A DNA stretch of 64,000 nucleotides from Apostichopus japonicus. Its lineage: Eukaryota > Echinodermata > Holothuroidea > Aspidochirotida > Stichopodidae. The notes under the pieces were generated by a model. That model was not told where the DNA came from and did no database searches. It saw nothing but the letters and a program-made list of their open reading frames with translations. The stretch spans positions 2,769,501 through 2,833,500 of the forward strand of contig NC_092569.1 of assembly GCF_037975245.1 (NCBI RefSeq), in the 5' to 3' direction. Positions within the stretch are counted from its first letter, which is position 1, and every line of letters begins with the position of its first letter. The position numbers and the translations under genes were made by a program. This document shows, piece by piece, positions 37,998 through 49,763 of the stretch.

Positions 37998-39939
37998 CTG
38001 ACAGGCATGTCCAAATAGTTCAGGAATGACCAAAAAAAAACCTTGAAAACATTACAAACGAATTCAGACAAAAACACAAAACATTAAATAACATCTGATA
38101 AATGGCATAGCAATTGAGCCACTGATAAGGTCTAAGGGTTCAACAGGCCTGTTGGCTAAAATGGCCACTGCTAGAAGCTGGATTTTGAAAGGGTATGTAT
38201 AGCAAAACAGTCACTGGTGAAGGCCGGACTCAGAGGACAAAACGAAATTACCACGGGTAATGATTTGGGCTCTGTTGGCAAATAACAACATGGCTTCTGT
38301 TAAAGGCTGGATTTGCAACAAAGTACATAGGGACATCATCACTGAGGAGAGCTTATCCTAAAGATCACATGTAGCTATTCAAGAGAGACAGCTATCGTAG
38401 GCTGGTGTCCGCCTGTATACAAATTTGGCGACTGATATAAAGGTCGGACTTGTGAATGGTAGGGAAAACAGCCAAAAGAATATAACAGATGGACATAGCA
38501 TATTGTACACTAGTTAGAACTCGTCTCGAAATATGCATGGCAAAATTGACAGAGATTCACGCTGAACATGAGGGGCCTAGTTAAACAGCTTCGAAATCAT
38601 CGCAGAGACGGAGAAAAATTCTAGGTTGAAAAACTGCCGTGTCTCATCATACCTGAACATGGCTTTTAATGAGCAGGAAGCGCAAGAATTATGTATGTAT
38701 GGGAAGCGAAACATTAATGTCACAGTACACTAAGCAGAACATTCAGATATGACATGATTCGATGTCAATCCGCATTTGCTGGTTATTGGCCGTCATAACT
38801 CCAACAGCTGCGCCGATGACATGCATGAGAAAGCAACTCTCGCATTACAGACAGGTCGTATCGTCAGTGCCAAACCAAGATGCAACACGTCTTCTGGAAA
38901 GTGCATCTGTACCGTATCTAGGCCCGAATTATGCAAGGAAGAATGTTATAGACTGTACAGCCTTTGAAGACTCGGTTTCTTTTCAGAAATGCCTTTACAA
39001 CATATTTTTCATCGTAAAAATACAGGAAGATATATTACAAAATTATATGAAAATAATCTTGAATTCATGTTCCTGGTGTTGTCGGAAGCTAGAAGATGCT
39101 GTAAGACATGGCAAATGTCTCATTACTTTTAACACAGACATCAGCAAATCACCAGGCCGGAAATGTTGCCATTGCATACGTATAGTAGGGATAACATAAT
39201 TTGCATACAAGAGTCGGGGCAGTAGTCATAAATGTCATTATGTGGAAGACCCGTGTTTTTGGTTTTTGTTAACTGAGGAATTAAATGCTACTTACTGCAC
39301 TGGCTTTTTTAAAAGATAGACTACAAGTAAATTCAGACAGCACTCTGCCTCAGACAGCACCCTTCAGACAGAACGCTGCCTGGGGTGAAATTGCCAAAAA
39401 GTTTCAGAATTATGTCCACCTGGTGAAAGGTGGTATTAAAATGCTGCCAAATGCATTAACATTTAAACTCCCCCCTGCATCAATAAGAACACCCTTGCCT
39501 ACTCCCTCCCACCAACTATCCCAAAACACCCATCATCCCTCCTGCCCTCGCCTGCTTTAAGTAATTAAAAGAATTACCAATTTCCTAAACTGTTTCCCCA
39601 AACAACGAATGAGCTCTAGATGTGTTAGTACAGTTTTACACTTTTAATCTTTGACTACTTTCAGGACTTCAAAGTTATCCCGAATAAAAACAACACAAAA
39701 TGGCAGAACTGCGTCACTAGTTTAGAATAAAACACAGATCCATCTGAGGGTCAGAGACATTTTTGTACGCTGCAACTCTGATCTCCAAAGCACAGTGTTG
39801 GTATGCTACATACAACCGTAAACAAACAGTACACTTGAGAAGACAAAACCAGAACAAAGGTTACGTGCCCGACACTCGGCTTGATAAATGACAAACTCTG
39901 CAGGACGTAAAACATGAACTCCAAACATTAATTGATCAT
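37998..39939. other. Unique DNA with a faint degenerate repeat and one long ORF
   Basis: From about 38140 to 38470 words such as AAGGCTGGATTTG, AAGGCCGGACTC and AAGGTCGGACTTG recur, perhaps a very old tandem repeat. A 145-codon plus-strand ORF (38762-39199) is cysteine-rich in its second half. In AT-rich DNA of this size one or two such frames are expected by chance, and no domain is recognised. Confidence 0.4.
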
Positions 39940-40470
39940 TAACGGACGATGCTTCCATCGATACTTCACCTGGGATCCGTGATGTCTTCCGGCTTGGGGG
40001 AAATACGACACCACTGTGTCGGAGGTCAAAACTGGACGGAGCCAGCCGCTTCCATGTATACGCCGGGACGTTCTGGCGAACGGGGTAACGAGGTAAAAGT
40101 CGACGTGCTCGGGTTTTATATGAAGTTGCTGTCTCGATGTGAGTGGACAGTTCACATTAATTAGACACCGTAAATGATGAAATGATCTCCAGCTGACTGG
40201 TCTAAGTACAGCTGCCTGACATACGAGACTTGGATTCAAAGTAGGTTATAGTTTCAGGGTAATATCATGGAAACCCAATCTGGTTTGCCGAGACGACACA
40301 TTCAATTGAAAAACAGAATCACACGAGCACCGCAGTGGAGAGCGGTCCGTGGCATCAATACGTCTTCAACAACTTCTTTTTTCCTGCGCGGACTTCAAAA
40401 TGAAAAGGACGCGGCGGACAGACGGATTGATCTAGTATTCTGCGACCGAGAGGTGAGTAGTATTCCGTAG
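39940..40470. other. CpG-dense block
   Basis: I count about 37 CpGs in 530 bp at about 47% GC, above random expectation. Both strands have open frames (minus 39928-40239, plus 39949-40164 and 40267-40470). This is one of the clearest CpG-dense islands in the window and may mark a promoter. Confidence 0.35.
40267..40452 (+). other. Candidate first coding exon ending at a consensus splice donor
   Basis: The frame opens with ATG at 40267 and runs 62 codons to a strong donor, GAGAG|GTGAGTAG, at 40452/40453, closing in phase 0. The translation stays open only six codons past the donor. The peptide is basic at the start (METQSGLPRRHIQLKNR) and ends in DAADRRIDLVFCDRE. It lies in a CpG-dense block, as expected for a first exon near a promoter. 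I recognise no domain, no downstream exon was identified, and a consensus donor also arises by chance. Confidence 0.25.
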
Positions 40471-43400
40471 GATATGACAAGGAAACAAAACACTGAGGAT
40501 TTCTCTCGGTTTGTGCCGATGTTTCTCCTTGAAAACGGGTAATTCCAGAAGTGCACAATCGATACGTCTGAGAGAAAGTACGAATTAAACACCACTTGAG
40601 GAAAGTTGAAAGGAAATGAAAAAACATATATCTCTAGTAAATACAGCAAAACATCTAGATTTATGAGGAAAGGTGATAGTTTAACTGAAACCAAATACAA
40701 AATTAAAACCACATGAGAGTAAATTAGGAGAGCACAGTAAATAAACAGACATGTAGAGTATATTAAAAATATTCAAAACGTGGATGGATCTCCCTCTGTT
40801 CAATAATTATGGGTTTCAGTATGTCGTAGCGTTAGATTTCTTGCGAGCTGACCTCGGCAGAAAAATGGCTGCATAATTACTCCGCACACTCAAACAGAAA
40901 TCGAGGCAGTTTTAAATTGAAAAAAACTGGGTTACAGAAAATGAGAGCATACATGCAGCATATAAATGCATGTATCCGTGACAGTTAAGATATGTATAAA
41001 TACAGGTATTCAATTGGAATAGTCATGAACACATTTACAACATGATTGGGTTATTTACTCTTTAACAATTCTATACCAATGTGGTGTTTTTTGGGTTTAT
41101 CCACAGAGTAGCCACATAAAGTTGTTGTTGTTGCCACTGGGCCCGGAAAGAAAACATCTTAATCTAAGGAAGCTAGGGCAGTCGAATTAGGGCCATCACA
41201 ATTTAATCATTTCTTTGAGATGCCCGCCCCCCCGGGCCACCCCCCAAAAAAAATAAGAACGCTGCCTGGGGTGAAATAGCCAAAAACACAATAGAAGAAA
41301 GAGAAAATGAGCAAAAATCCTTATGATATCTTCAGTGCTGCAACCATGGTCAGTTTCAAATCGTTTTGCGAATGTCTTAATCCCATTTTGTAATCATTTA
41401 AGACGAGTTTATGTGTGTGCATGTGGATTTCAAATCTGACAGGACTCATTTCTCATCTAGGAGGGAACATTTTATGCTGTCGATAATTTGTCTTCCTTGA
41501 AAAATATCAGCATCACAGAAATTGGGTATGGAGGGTATCAATAGACATAACACTATATACTGTACAGTAGCATTTCGTGGATAACTACCAAGACTAAAGC
41601 ATGGCGGACATGAGAAAATCAAAGTTTTATACCCGGTGCCACCTTACAAAAATTTGGAGAACCGACACTGAAAAACAAGGTGATGAGATTAATAGTGGAG
41701 GCGGTGAGGTTGAGATGGAGATCACGCACGCCCGGAGACGAGCGGAGAAATTTTAAGGCATTTTTTAATGAGAATCGCAATTGAGGGGTCACGACTTAAT
41801 GAGGTCAATTTTGATAACATTCTGGATATATGGAAGAACTTGGGGCAGCTGAGAATAAAAGCGTAACAGGTTTTAAAAGACCCTGATGTATGGCGGTGAC
41901 AAAATGAGAGACTTCTAGCCTACATTGCTTTGTGAAAATGGTTTTCATTCGTAATATCTATGCTTTCCCGTTTACTGCATATCCTCTTCGGCACAGACTT
42001 TTACGAAAATGTGTTTAAACAGAACAAAATAGTCCTGACAAATGTAAAGGAGAGGTATTTTTCCCCTTCCATAGATCTGAGAACGGGGGGATCAATGACC
42101 CCTTTTACCGCCGCCCTTCACAGAACCCCTGAAATCCCTTCTTTGGGATCAACATTATCCGCATTCATTTGAAAAAGTCACATCACACTACAGCCAATAA
42201 ACTAACAATACATTTGGTGTCTCTATTGTGGTGGATGTTACCTTGCGAAAGCCTTGATTGCTCTAAAAAATGTTACGCCACTATAACGCACCAAAATTAA
42301 CTGCAGTGGGTTTGATTTATTTGTTTCTTTGCATCACTGGAAATGTTACCTTGGAAAGGATGCAATTTTCTATTTTAAACGATCTAAGAATCTAAGCAAA
42401 TGATAATTGCCCATTGTCCCAACAATCCCAGTTTAAGCTTTGACCTTTGACCTGTCACATTCCCCCTCCCCCTTTCTGGCTCAGTTAGCACAATATAGGA
42501 TAAAAACACTGAAGGTTCGCCAAAGGTTATGTCGAAACGCTCAATGGATTGAGTTCTTTGATTACCATCGCATATACCGAGTCCCACGAGTTGCATGCGT
42601 CCGTCGAGCTCCTAGACAAAACTGCGACAGGTATCTCGTTAACGACAAAAGGACGCAACTCCCCCTCTTGAAAACTGCTTAACCTACATAATTATATTAT
42701 TAGGTGGCACATACCAGCTCGATATAGTAATTTCGTAAACGATGTGTTATACAAAACCCTTTCAGGTACGGTGTCATCCTGTTCTAAGTCCGCAATAATT
42801 GCCACATGTTTTTCCGAGTTTGCCTTTAAGGAAAGTTTTCAAGTCTTAACAAGCTTTATTCAAATTAAGGGACCCTTTCCGGACCCCCCACCTTTAGCAA
42901 AGGGCCATTCATTTGATACTATCCACAGATGTATTTCGTAATGTATTTTGAAAATGCTCTTTCAGACATTTGCCACACGGCTATTAAACATGCATGAACT
43001 ATGGAGACCTTTTTTACTGAATGCTTTTGTGTACAGTACATGTATACATATCGTATAATACTGTGCACAGACATTTGGAACAAAATATTTATATTCCAAA
43101 AGTGAGAGTTCTGCTGAGAAAATTAAAAATATTCAACAAATTTTTTTTCCCCCAAATAATTCCATTTGTCAATAAATACAAAGAGACCAATTCCTAACAT
43201 TTTCTTAGAATATGCATTATTTAGTAAAATTATCAACTCTTTCCAGTGTTTTACTTTTAAATTTGAGGCTGAAAAGGATGGAAAACGGATTTCCTTCAAA
43301 GGTACCATCCGGTTTCTAATGTTTAATTCTTTCACTTCCACCGGTGAACGGACAGGCAATCACACGGAATTATATTTTGAAAGGGTAGAAAAACATAAAT

Positions 43401-43639
43401 GAAGAATGCATCTATGAAAACAAATGGTCTTGATGAATTTTCAAAGAATTTTTTTTTTTAAATAATAAGAAAAGGAAATAGAGTTTAAAGAGCTTCACGT
43501 TAAATTATTTGCAACAAAAATGACATTCATATGTATCTACCATGCAATGACGAACGTATCTAGACAGATACACAACACTGGTGGTTCCCTGAAAGGTATT
43601 AAATGATGTCACTATATGACCCCCTCCTGTTATTTTATG
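40471..43639. other. Mostly unique AT-rich DNA with one CpG-dense ORF
   Basis: No gene is recognised. A perfect DR1-type site is at 42441-42453. A C-run lies at about 41224-41246. An 80-codon ORF at 42440-42682 has about 13 CpGs in its 42530-42660 part and a peptide rich in Arg and aromatic residues (QWIEFFDYHRIYRVPRVA), so it deserves a database check but is not callable. Confidence 0.4.
42441..42453 (-). promoter_or_regulatory. Perfect DR1-type nuclear receptor half-site pair
   Basis: TGACCTTTGACCT is the reverse complement of AGGTCAAAGGTCA, the classical direct repeat with one-base spacer bound by HNF4, RXR and related receptors. Whether it is used here is unknown. Confidence 0.4.
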
Positions 43640-44310
43640 TCTTTACGTACTGTGTTTGTTTTCCCTTTTCCCTGTGCAGGTGATGGGGTGGTGCAGGTGA
43701 TTGGGTGGTGCAGGTGATGGGGTGGTGCAGGTGATGGGGTGGTGCAGGTGATGGGGTGGTGCAGGTGATGGGGTGATGCAGGTGATGATGATGGGGTTAA
43801 ATTAGATGTGCAACTACAACTTCTGTACATGTGTACAGAAGAACATACAGTAGTTATATCTGTCTGCTAAATACTGTATAAGTGCGTTGTGGGGAGACAT
43901 CTGTCTTATTGTGTATCCCTTTCCCCCGTACAGGATTGCTGATGGGTTTAAAGTAGATGAGCTATACCTGTATACAGTAGAACATATAGTAGTTATGTCC
44001 TTTTGGTAAATACTGTATTACTGTGTTGTTGGGAGACATCCGTCTCATTGTAATGTGTATCGCTTTTCCCTGTACTGGTCTGGTGATGGAGTTCAAGTAG
44101 ATGGGCAAGTATAGCTATACCTGTATACAGAAGAACATACTGTAGAGCTGGTTATATCTGTCTGCTAAATACTGGACTACTGTGTTGTGGGGTTGTGGGT
44201 AGACAAATATGTCTTATTATATGGTATATCCCTGTTTCCCCATATAGGTCTGATGGGGTTAAATTAGAAGTAAAGCTATACAAAAGACCATAGTTGTATC
44301 TATCTCCTTT
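43640..44310. repeat. Diverged ~150-180-bp tandem repeat (~3.5 copies)
   Basis: Shared landmarks recur in order: a TTTCCCTGTAC-like word, GATGGGGTT, AGTAGATG, TATACCTGTATACAG, AGAACATA, TCTGTCTGCTAAATACTG, and GGGAGACATCTGTCTTATTG. They are seen at about 43800-43925, 43945-44055, 44090-44225 and in part 44245-44310. The first unit also contains the expanded 17-bp minisatellite. Confidence 0.75.
43674..43797. repeat. 17-bp minisatellite nested in a larger repeat unit (~7 copies)
   Basis: GTGCAGGTGATGGGGTG recurs every 17 bp about seven times with few changes and ends with extra GATGATGAT. The position matches GGTCTGGTGATGGAGTT in the following larger units, so it looks like a local expansion of one internal segment. 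The minus-strand ORF with repeated HHLHHPITCTTPSPAP peptide is an artefact. Confidence 0.9.
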
Positions 44311-45910
44311 CATTATTACACAAAGTTTAGCCTTCCCTCATTGGATTCACAAAACTAAACGCCATGGCATCTCCTGTCAGGAACCATTTAATGACAAAAT
44401 CCTTCCCATAGAAATGCTTCCCTTCGTAAAGAAATTACATGTCATTGCCATTCTTGACCACAATGACGACTCCACGTTAGGTTTGTACACACACTAACAC
44501 ATGGGCTAAGGTCGTTGCGGGTGTTATTCCTGGGATATGACCAACAGTATTGGCCCGAAATATGCTGGAAATTTGAACAATTATCATAACAGGAATCCAT
44601 GACGACGAAACCAACTGCTTCATCATTTTCAATGCATAAGAGAAGACTCAAGTATGTTCTCATAGACTGACACAATTTAGAACTCTTTGACATTGATTAC
44701 AATGTTGGCTGGAAGCTTAAGTAAGACACCCCCCCCCCCACCCTATGGTGATGATGAAATCCGGCAACTGCCATTTTCAAGCTAGATATGTTGGTAGCAC
44801 TCTACGATATGCTGACAGTGTGGATGGTGAAATAAGGGCAAGGACACAGAATAGAAGACACATGAGTTGGCATAGTGTTGAAAGGTTTACCACCTCAATC
44901 TAGATGTGGTAGAGTGAGGGCGCTCTACTTGTGGGACGACATAGCAATGAATGGGACCTATGCATTTATGTAAATGATTGAAATGTTTGTGATAAACAAC
45001 TGCCTAACACAACTATATGATGTAAGCACTGCTTATAAATGGTAGCCGAATGCAGTGAAAATTAAATATAGTATCACCGTGGAAACTTGTAAACACCAAG
45101 ATTGGCATATATACAAATTAAATACTACCATCCAAGCAGACCTTGCAAAACTCTCAAGAAATTCATAACAGTGTGTTTGAACACTTTTGATAGTTTGTGA
45201 TCATTGACATAGCATAATTATACAGCAAGTTTAGTTGTCAGGTTTATGGTCACTTTGAGATAGCTGTGGTCATTTTCACAATTTGCTAATGAAGTCTTGC
45301 ACACAAAAGGGAAGAACCAAACGCGATATCTTTCAAAGGAAAGGCCTTTTTTTCTTTGTTCTTACAGTAGCTGTTTGGGTGAGCTAATTGGTCATCATAC
45401 GCATATTTCTATCTCGTAGGTTAATGATGATCGCTCGGTTTGTTTATGCTTTTAAATAGTAAAATAATTTTATGGCCAAGACCATCGATAGGCTATATAT
45501 TTGGATAAACCTATCAGTACAGCCATTAAGTGCTGTGGCTTCATGGTCTCTCATTGATGAATTTAAACCTACCAAGCTTCTTGTCCTAAAGATTCTATAA
45601 AAGGATCACTGAAGACATAATTTTAGTCTTCATTTGTAAATTTTAGTAAAAGAAGAGAGAAAAATGTCAGTTGTACGTAACGCTCAAAATAAAACGAATC
45701 TATGGAAAGCTCCTTTAAGGTCAAAGAGATGATGAGGTTGCAACTTAATGAGGACTTAATGTTAAGGTATTGTTTTACCAAAACTAAAAACTCAACCCAA
45801 ACATGTTTATTGTATCTGACTTCATTAACCAAAGTGTAACCCCTGGATGACATTCAACAACATTTGCCTAATGACAAATTAAAATGTAATTTGTAAACAA
45901 ATGTCATGAG
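44311..45910. other. Unique AT-rich DNA
   Basis: A nine-base C-run lies at 44731-44739. Short ORFs at 44294-44497, 44442-44693 and 45623-45853 have no recognisable features. No gene or element is identified. Confidence 0.5.
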
Positions 45911-46290
45911 AGCATTGTGGTCAAGTGGTTATGACAATGGACTTGTGATCTAAGTTTTGCAGGTTCAAGTCCTGGCCAGATCATTATGTTGTGTCCTTGG
46001 GCAAGGCACTGTTTCTCCATTGCCTCTCTAAAACCCAGGTGTATACATCGGGACTTGAGAGGGTAACTTGTAAATATTGTTGCGTGCTGAGCCGGTTTGT
46101 GGCTGCACCCCTTGGGAAGTCCCCCAGGGACATGTAGATGTGGTGCACTGTAGTGCCGAGAAGGGATTGATTGAACTGTGCACACTTTGTTGTGTGGGTG
46201 TGACAAGTTTCCAATGACCAGAGATTAAGTTGTAAAGTCGTGTGAGGGGTGCCTTGGCCTCAAACAAGACTATGAACCTTCAACTTTAAC
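45911..46290 (+). mobile_element. tRNA-derived SINE, single-headed copy
   Basis: A tRNA-like head (about 45911-45981) has a box-A-like GTGGTCAAGTGGTTATGAC and a box-B-like GGTTCAAGTCC, the two internal RNA polymerase III promoter elements. The D-arm word resembles tRNA-Ser or tRNA-Leu, but the long variable arm is absent. The body begins GTTGTGTCCTTGGGCAAGGC and continues with CCGGTTTGTGGCTGCACCCC, GGGAAGTCCCCCAG and GGGGTGCCTTGGCCTCAAAC. The element ends near CAACTTTAAC. It shares head and body with the copy at 49764-50415. Target-site duplications are not clear. Not a functional tRNA gene. Confidence 0.88.
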
Positions 46291-46569
46291 TTCATTGATA
46301 TTGCTATGTTGTAGAAAGTTAATTCACCAATTCTGTCAGCAGTTTAGGTTGCATTTCTATATGACATTGAAGTTTTGAGTAATAACGCTTTAAAACAGTT
46401 CACGTTCATTGGTTACTAAAGTGACTGGACACTGAAGTCAAATACACAGACCATTAGATCATTACCTCGAGGTGCGATACAAAATCTGTTCAACTTTTAA
46501 CTTTTAACTTGAGCCCATATGGAAGGTCTTTTATGTTATCCCAAATGAGTTTTGTGTCACATCTAATCA

Positions 46570-47275
46570 AACTGACCTTACTGAAATGTGTATTAGACTA
46601 AACAGTTCAGTCACTTTAATTGATGGGCCATGGTAACTTCGAGTAATGGTTACCTTACCTAGATGCAATGGTTAAGTTAGTCATGTGGTACATGTGAGGA
46701 ACTGACCTTACTGACATGTGTATTAGACTAAACAGTTCAGTCACTTTAGTTGATGGGCCATAGTAACTTGGAGTAATGGTTACCTTACCTAGATGCAATG
46801 GTTAAGTTAGTCATGTGGTACATGTGAGGAACTGACCTTACTGACATGTGTATTAGACTAAACAGTTCAGTCACTTTAGTTGATGGGCCATAGTAACTTG
46901 GAGTAATGGTTACCTTACCTAGAAGCAATGGTTAAGTTAGTCATGTGGTACATGTGAGGAACTGACCTTACTGACATGTGTATTAGACTAAACAGTTCAG
47001 TCACTTTAGTTGATGGGCCATAGTAACTTGGAGTAATGGTTACCTTACCTAGATGCAATGGTTAAGTTAGTAATGTGGTACATCTGAGGAACTGACCTTA
47101 CTGACATGTGTATAAGACTAAACAGTTCAGTCACTTTAATTGATGGGCCATGGTAACTTGGAGAAATGGTTACCTTACCTAGATGCAATGGTTAAGTTAG
47201 TCATGTGGTACATCTGAGGAACTGAACTTACTGGCATGTGTATTAGACTAAACAATCCAGCCACTTTCATTGATG
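46570..47275. repeat. 130-bp tandem repeat array (~5.4 copies), very homogeneous
   Basis: AACTGACCTTACTGACATGTG or a one- or two-base variant occurs at 46570, 46700, 46830, 46960, 47090 and 47220, exactly 130 bp apart each time. Units differ by only a few bases, with no indels across five full units. Edge units differ more. The array begins about 280 bp after the single-headed SINE and does not share sequence with it. Confidence 0.95.
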
Positions 47276-49763
47276 TTCAAACCATAACTTGTTTAAAGGG
47301 TCATTCCTCAAAAATTAACAGTCAAAATGAGGACAAAGAAATTACACTGTCTGTAAATTTATCCTTTTACGATAATGATCTAAATTCCAGTTTCGTTTCC
47401 TTCGTTAAGTACTGTGAAAACTGTCCTGTCGTATGGAACTTTCATGACATCGAACCCTTTAATGTTTTGGTCAATCAATCACCTCTTTCACCCCACGAAA
47501 CATGATAAACTTGCAAAAACTTACACAAAATTCTTTTTGTGCCAATCTTTTCTCTTTTACAACCAAATCATGACGGTCAGAGACTTAATGGCCATTTTGA
47601 TCAACAAACTACAAATTTGTTATCTTGAGAAGGAGAGGTTCTGATTTTTTTAATCACCCGATTTTATGACGGGTAAAGACGTCATATACGTCTTAAGAAA
47701 TGTCTTTGCAAGCCGGACCCCGCTGTAGATTGGGGGTAGATATCAGCGAAAGCATGAATAATTCCAAAACTCGATGCAATTTGGCAAGTTTTGTTAGGTT
47801 CAATATTTGCCTCCATCACGTTTTGTGGCTTTTTCGGTATTATCAATTAATTCCCCACATGACACTTGTGTTGCTATATATGTCAAGACTGGGAGCTGAA
47901 CAAATATTTAATCAGAGTTTAAGTTGGTAATCGGTCCCCTCACAAATCCAACACAGTAGAACATATCTCAAGCGATACGCTGACCTCTCAGGGCACTGTA
48001 CTCTCTAGGTCAAAAGTCAGTGCAAGTCGTACCAACCTCAATAATTCTAAAGAAACTTGACAGAGGGCGCTGTCACGGTATGCCCACGAAATTAGACAGG
48101 CTGTTACCACAAGTTTTGGTAGCATCAACATTGAACCACCGACAGTGTCATAGTGGCACCATCAGTTGATAACCTGTTTGCAAAAACTTTGACCAAATTT
48201 TCCAATCTTGTCACACAAATTGTTTTCAAACACCTGAAACTGCCGTAACTTTCTCAAAAAAAACATTTCTTTCATTCCTTTAATCTCTCACCCTTGTTTT
48301 GTTTGATGTTTATTTTAAGCAGCTGTTTTTTGTCATCGACCAAAATGCAACAGTTTGCAGTTTGGCCACCTGCAGTTTTTACCAGATCTTTAAAAAGAGT
48401 TTACCTCAAAATGGCAATCGCAAATGATCAGCTTTAAATAAGACAATTAGTACCCTTCCCTGATTTTTTCATTTTTTTTTACCCAGTCGAACATTAAGTT
48501 GCAAAAGTCTTCGTCAATCTGTCTGTTTGTGTAAACTTTTGTGATCACACAGACATTTCTGTACACAGGATTTATTCACTTGCAGGTGTTCACAAACGGA
48601 AAATTACAACACAAATAAGATACAGAAAAGACGTCACTTCTTCATTGCATGAATTGAACCTAGATTCTTTGTCATCTCTTAACAAATTTATAGCAGTATT
48701 TTATGAGGGATTTCGGAACAGAAAAGTACCTAAAAGTTTATCAAAATCGGCGCAAGAAAGTACTTTAAACCAAAGCCGCACTGTGCAGCTTTGACAATTA
48801 GCCATCTTATACGCTCCTATGTCTTTTGAGAAAAAAAAAAGAAAAAGTAAATGGGGGAATTTGATCACTTTTCAATCGATGAACTCAAATCTTGGTGAAG
48901 TCACGACAACTTCTTCATTCGGGACATCGACTCATGTCAGAATTAGCCGAGAGTTCACAAAGTACTTTGGACATCACGAGCCATTCGACAGTACTTTAAA
49001 ATCGGCAAAAAATAAAACCCGGAAAAGAAAAGAACAAAAGAGATCCCTTCTTAATATGGCAGTCTGATGTATAACAACAACCAAAAACGTAGCCTACCAT
49101 ATAGATGCATATATCCTAAGGGCACCTGTAAATTGTGTGTGCTTGCCACACAGTTACAATCCCAAACTATTGCAATACTTGTATAAATAAAGATAGATAT
49201 GTTAGAAAACATGGTTGAAGTTGAGAATGCAGCAAAACGAGACGGAAATAATAACCCTCTTGGGAACAATCTGGAACAATCCACAAATTAAAAGACGGTA
49301 AGATCAGCCCACTGGGGTCTATTCTTTAACGACCATACTTTTGTCACGCAACGACGCAATTTCTCTAATGTCATTTCATTATGTACGGACATGAAAAGTG
49401 ATGCTCTCATGAACTTCTGTGGAACTCTTTGCATTCCCAAAAGTATTTGTTTTAATTAATATTTAAACTGATTCCGAAGAAAATGATATTACCAAAACTG
49501 TTGATATGTGGTTGATTTTAAATATAGATTCATCGACTTCTCAGATACATACCCTGGAGGGGTTAATCAAGAATGGTAGAATCACCGTCATGTATTGTGA
49601 ACAGGAACAATTGTGAACAGGAAAAATTGTGACATTTTTGGCCTTCCTTACTAATTGCAATGCTTTTTTTTTTTTTTAATTTTCCAGTTTCCATGTGAAC
49701 TTATTCTCGTTGTTAAGAAGTGACTTAAGAGTGACAAAATAACTACATCTGGATGCAAACAGA
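47276..49763. other. Unique AT-rich DNA
   Basis: No gene is recognised. Plus-strand ORFs at 47236-47505 (running out of the 130-bp array) and 48819-49067 have ordinary composition. The latter ends in a basic KNKTRKRKEQKR segment and holds some CpG. Neither has splice or domain support strong enough to call. Confidence 0.45.

Noticed and set aside
38762-39199. 145-codon plus-strand ORF with several cysteines
   Set aside because: No domain pattern, no clear splice signals, and in about 64 kb of AT-rich DNA read in six frames an ORF of this length is expected about once or twice by chance.
46570-47275. CRISPR-like array
   Set aside because: The 130-bp units are contiguous with no unique spacers, and the window is eukaryotic. 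The same holds for the other tandem arrays.
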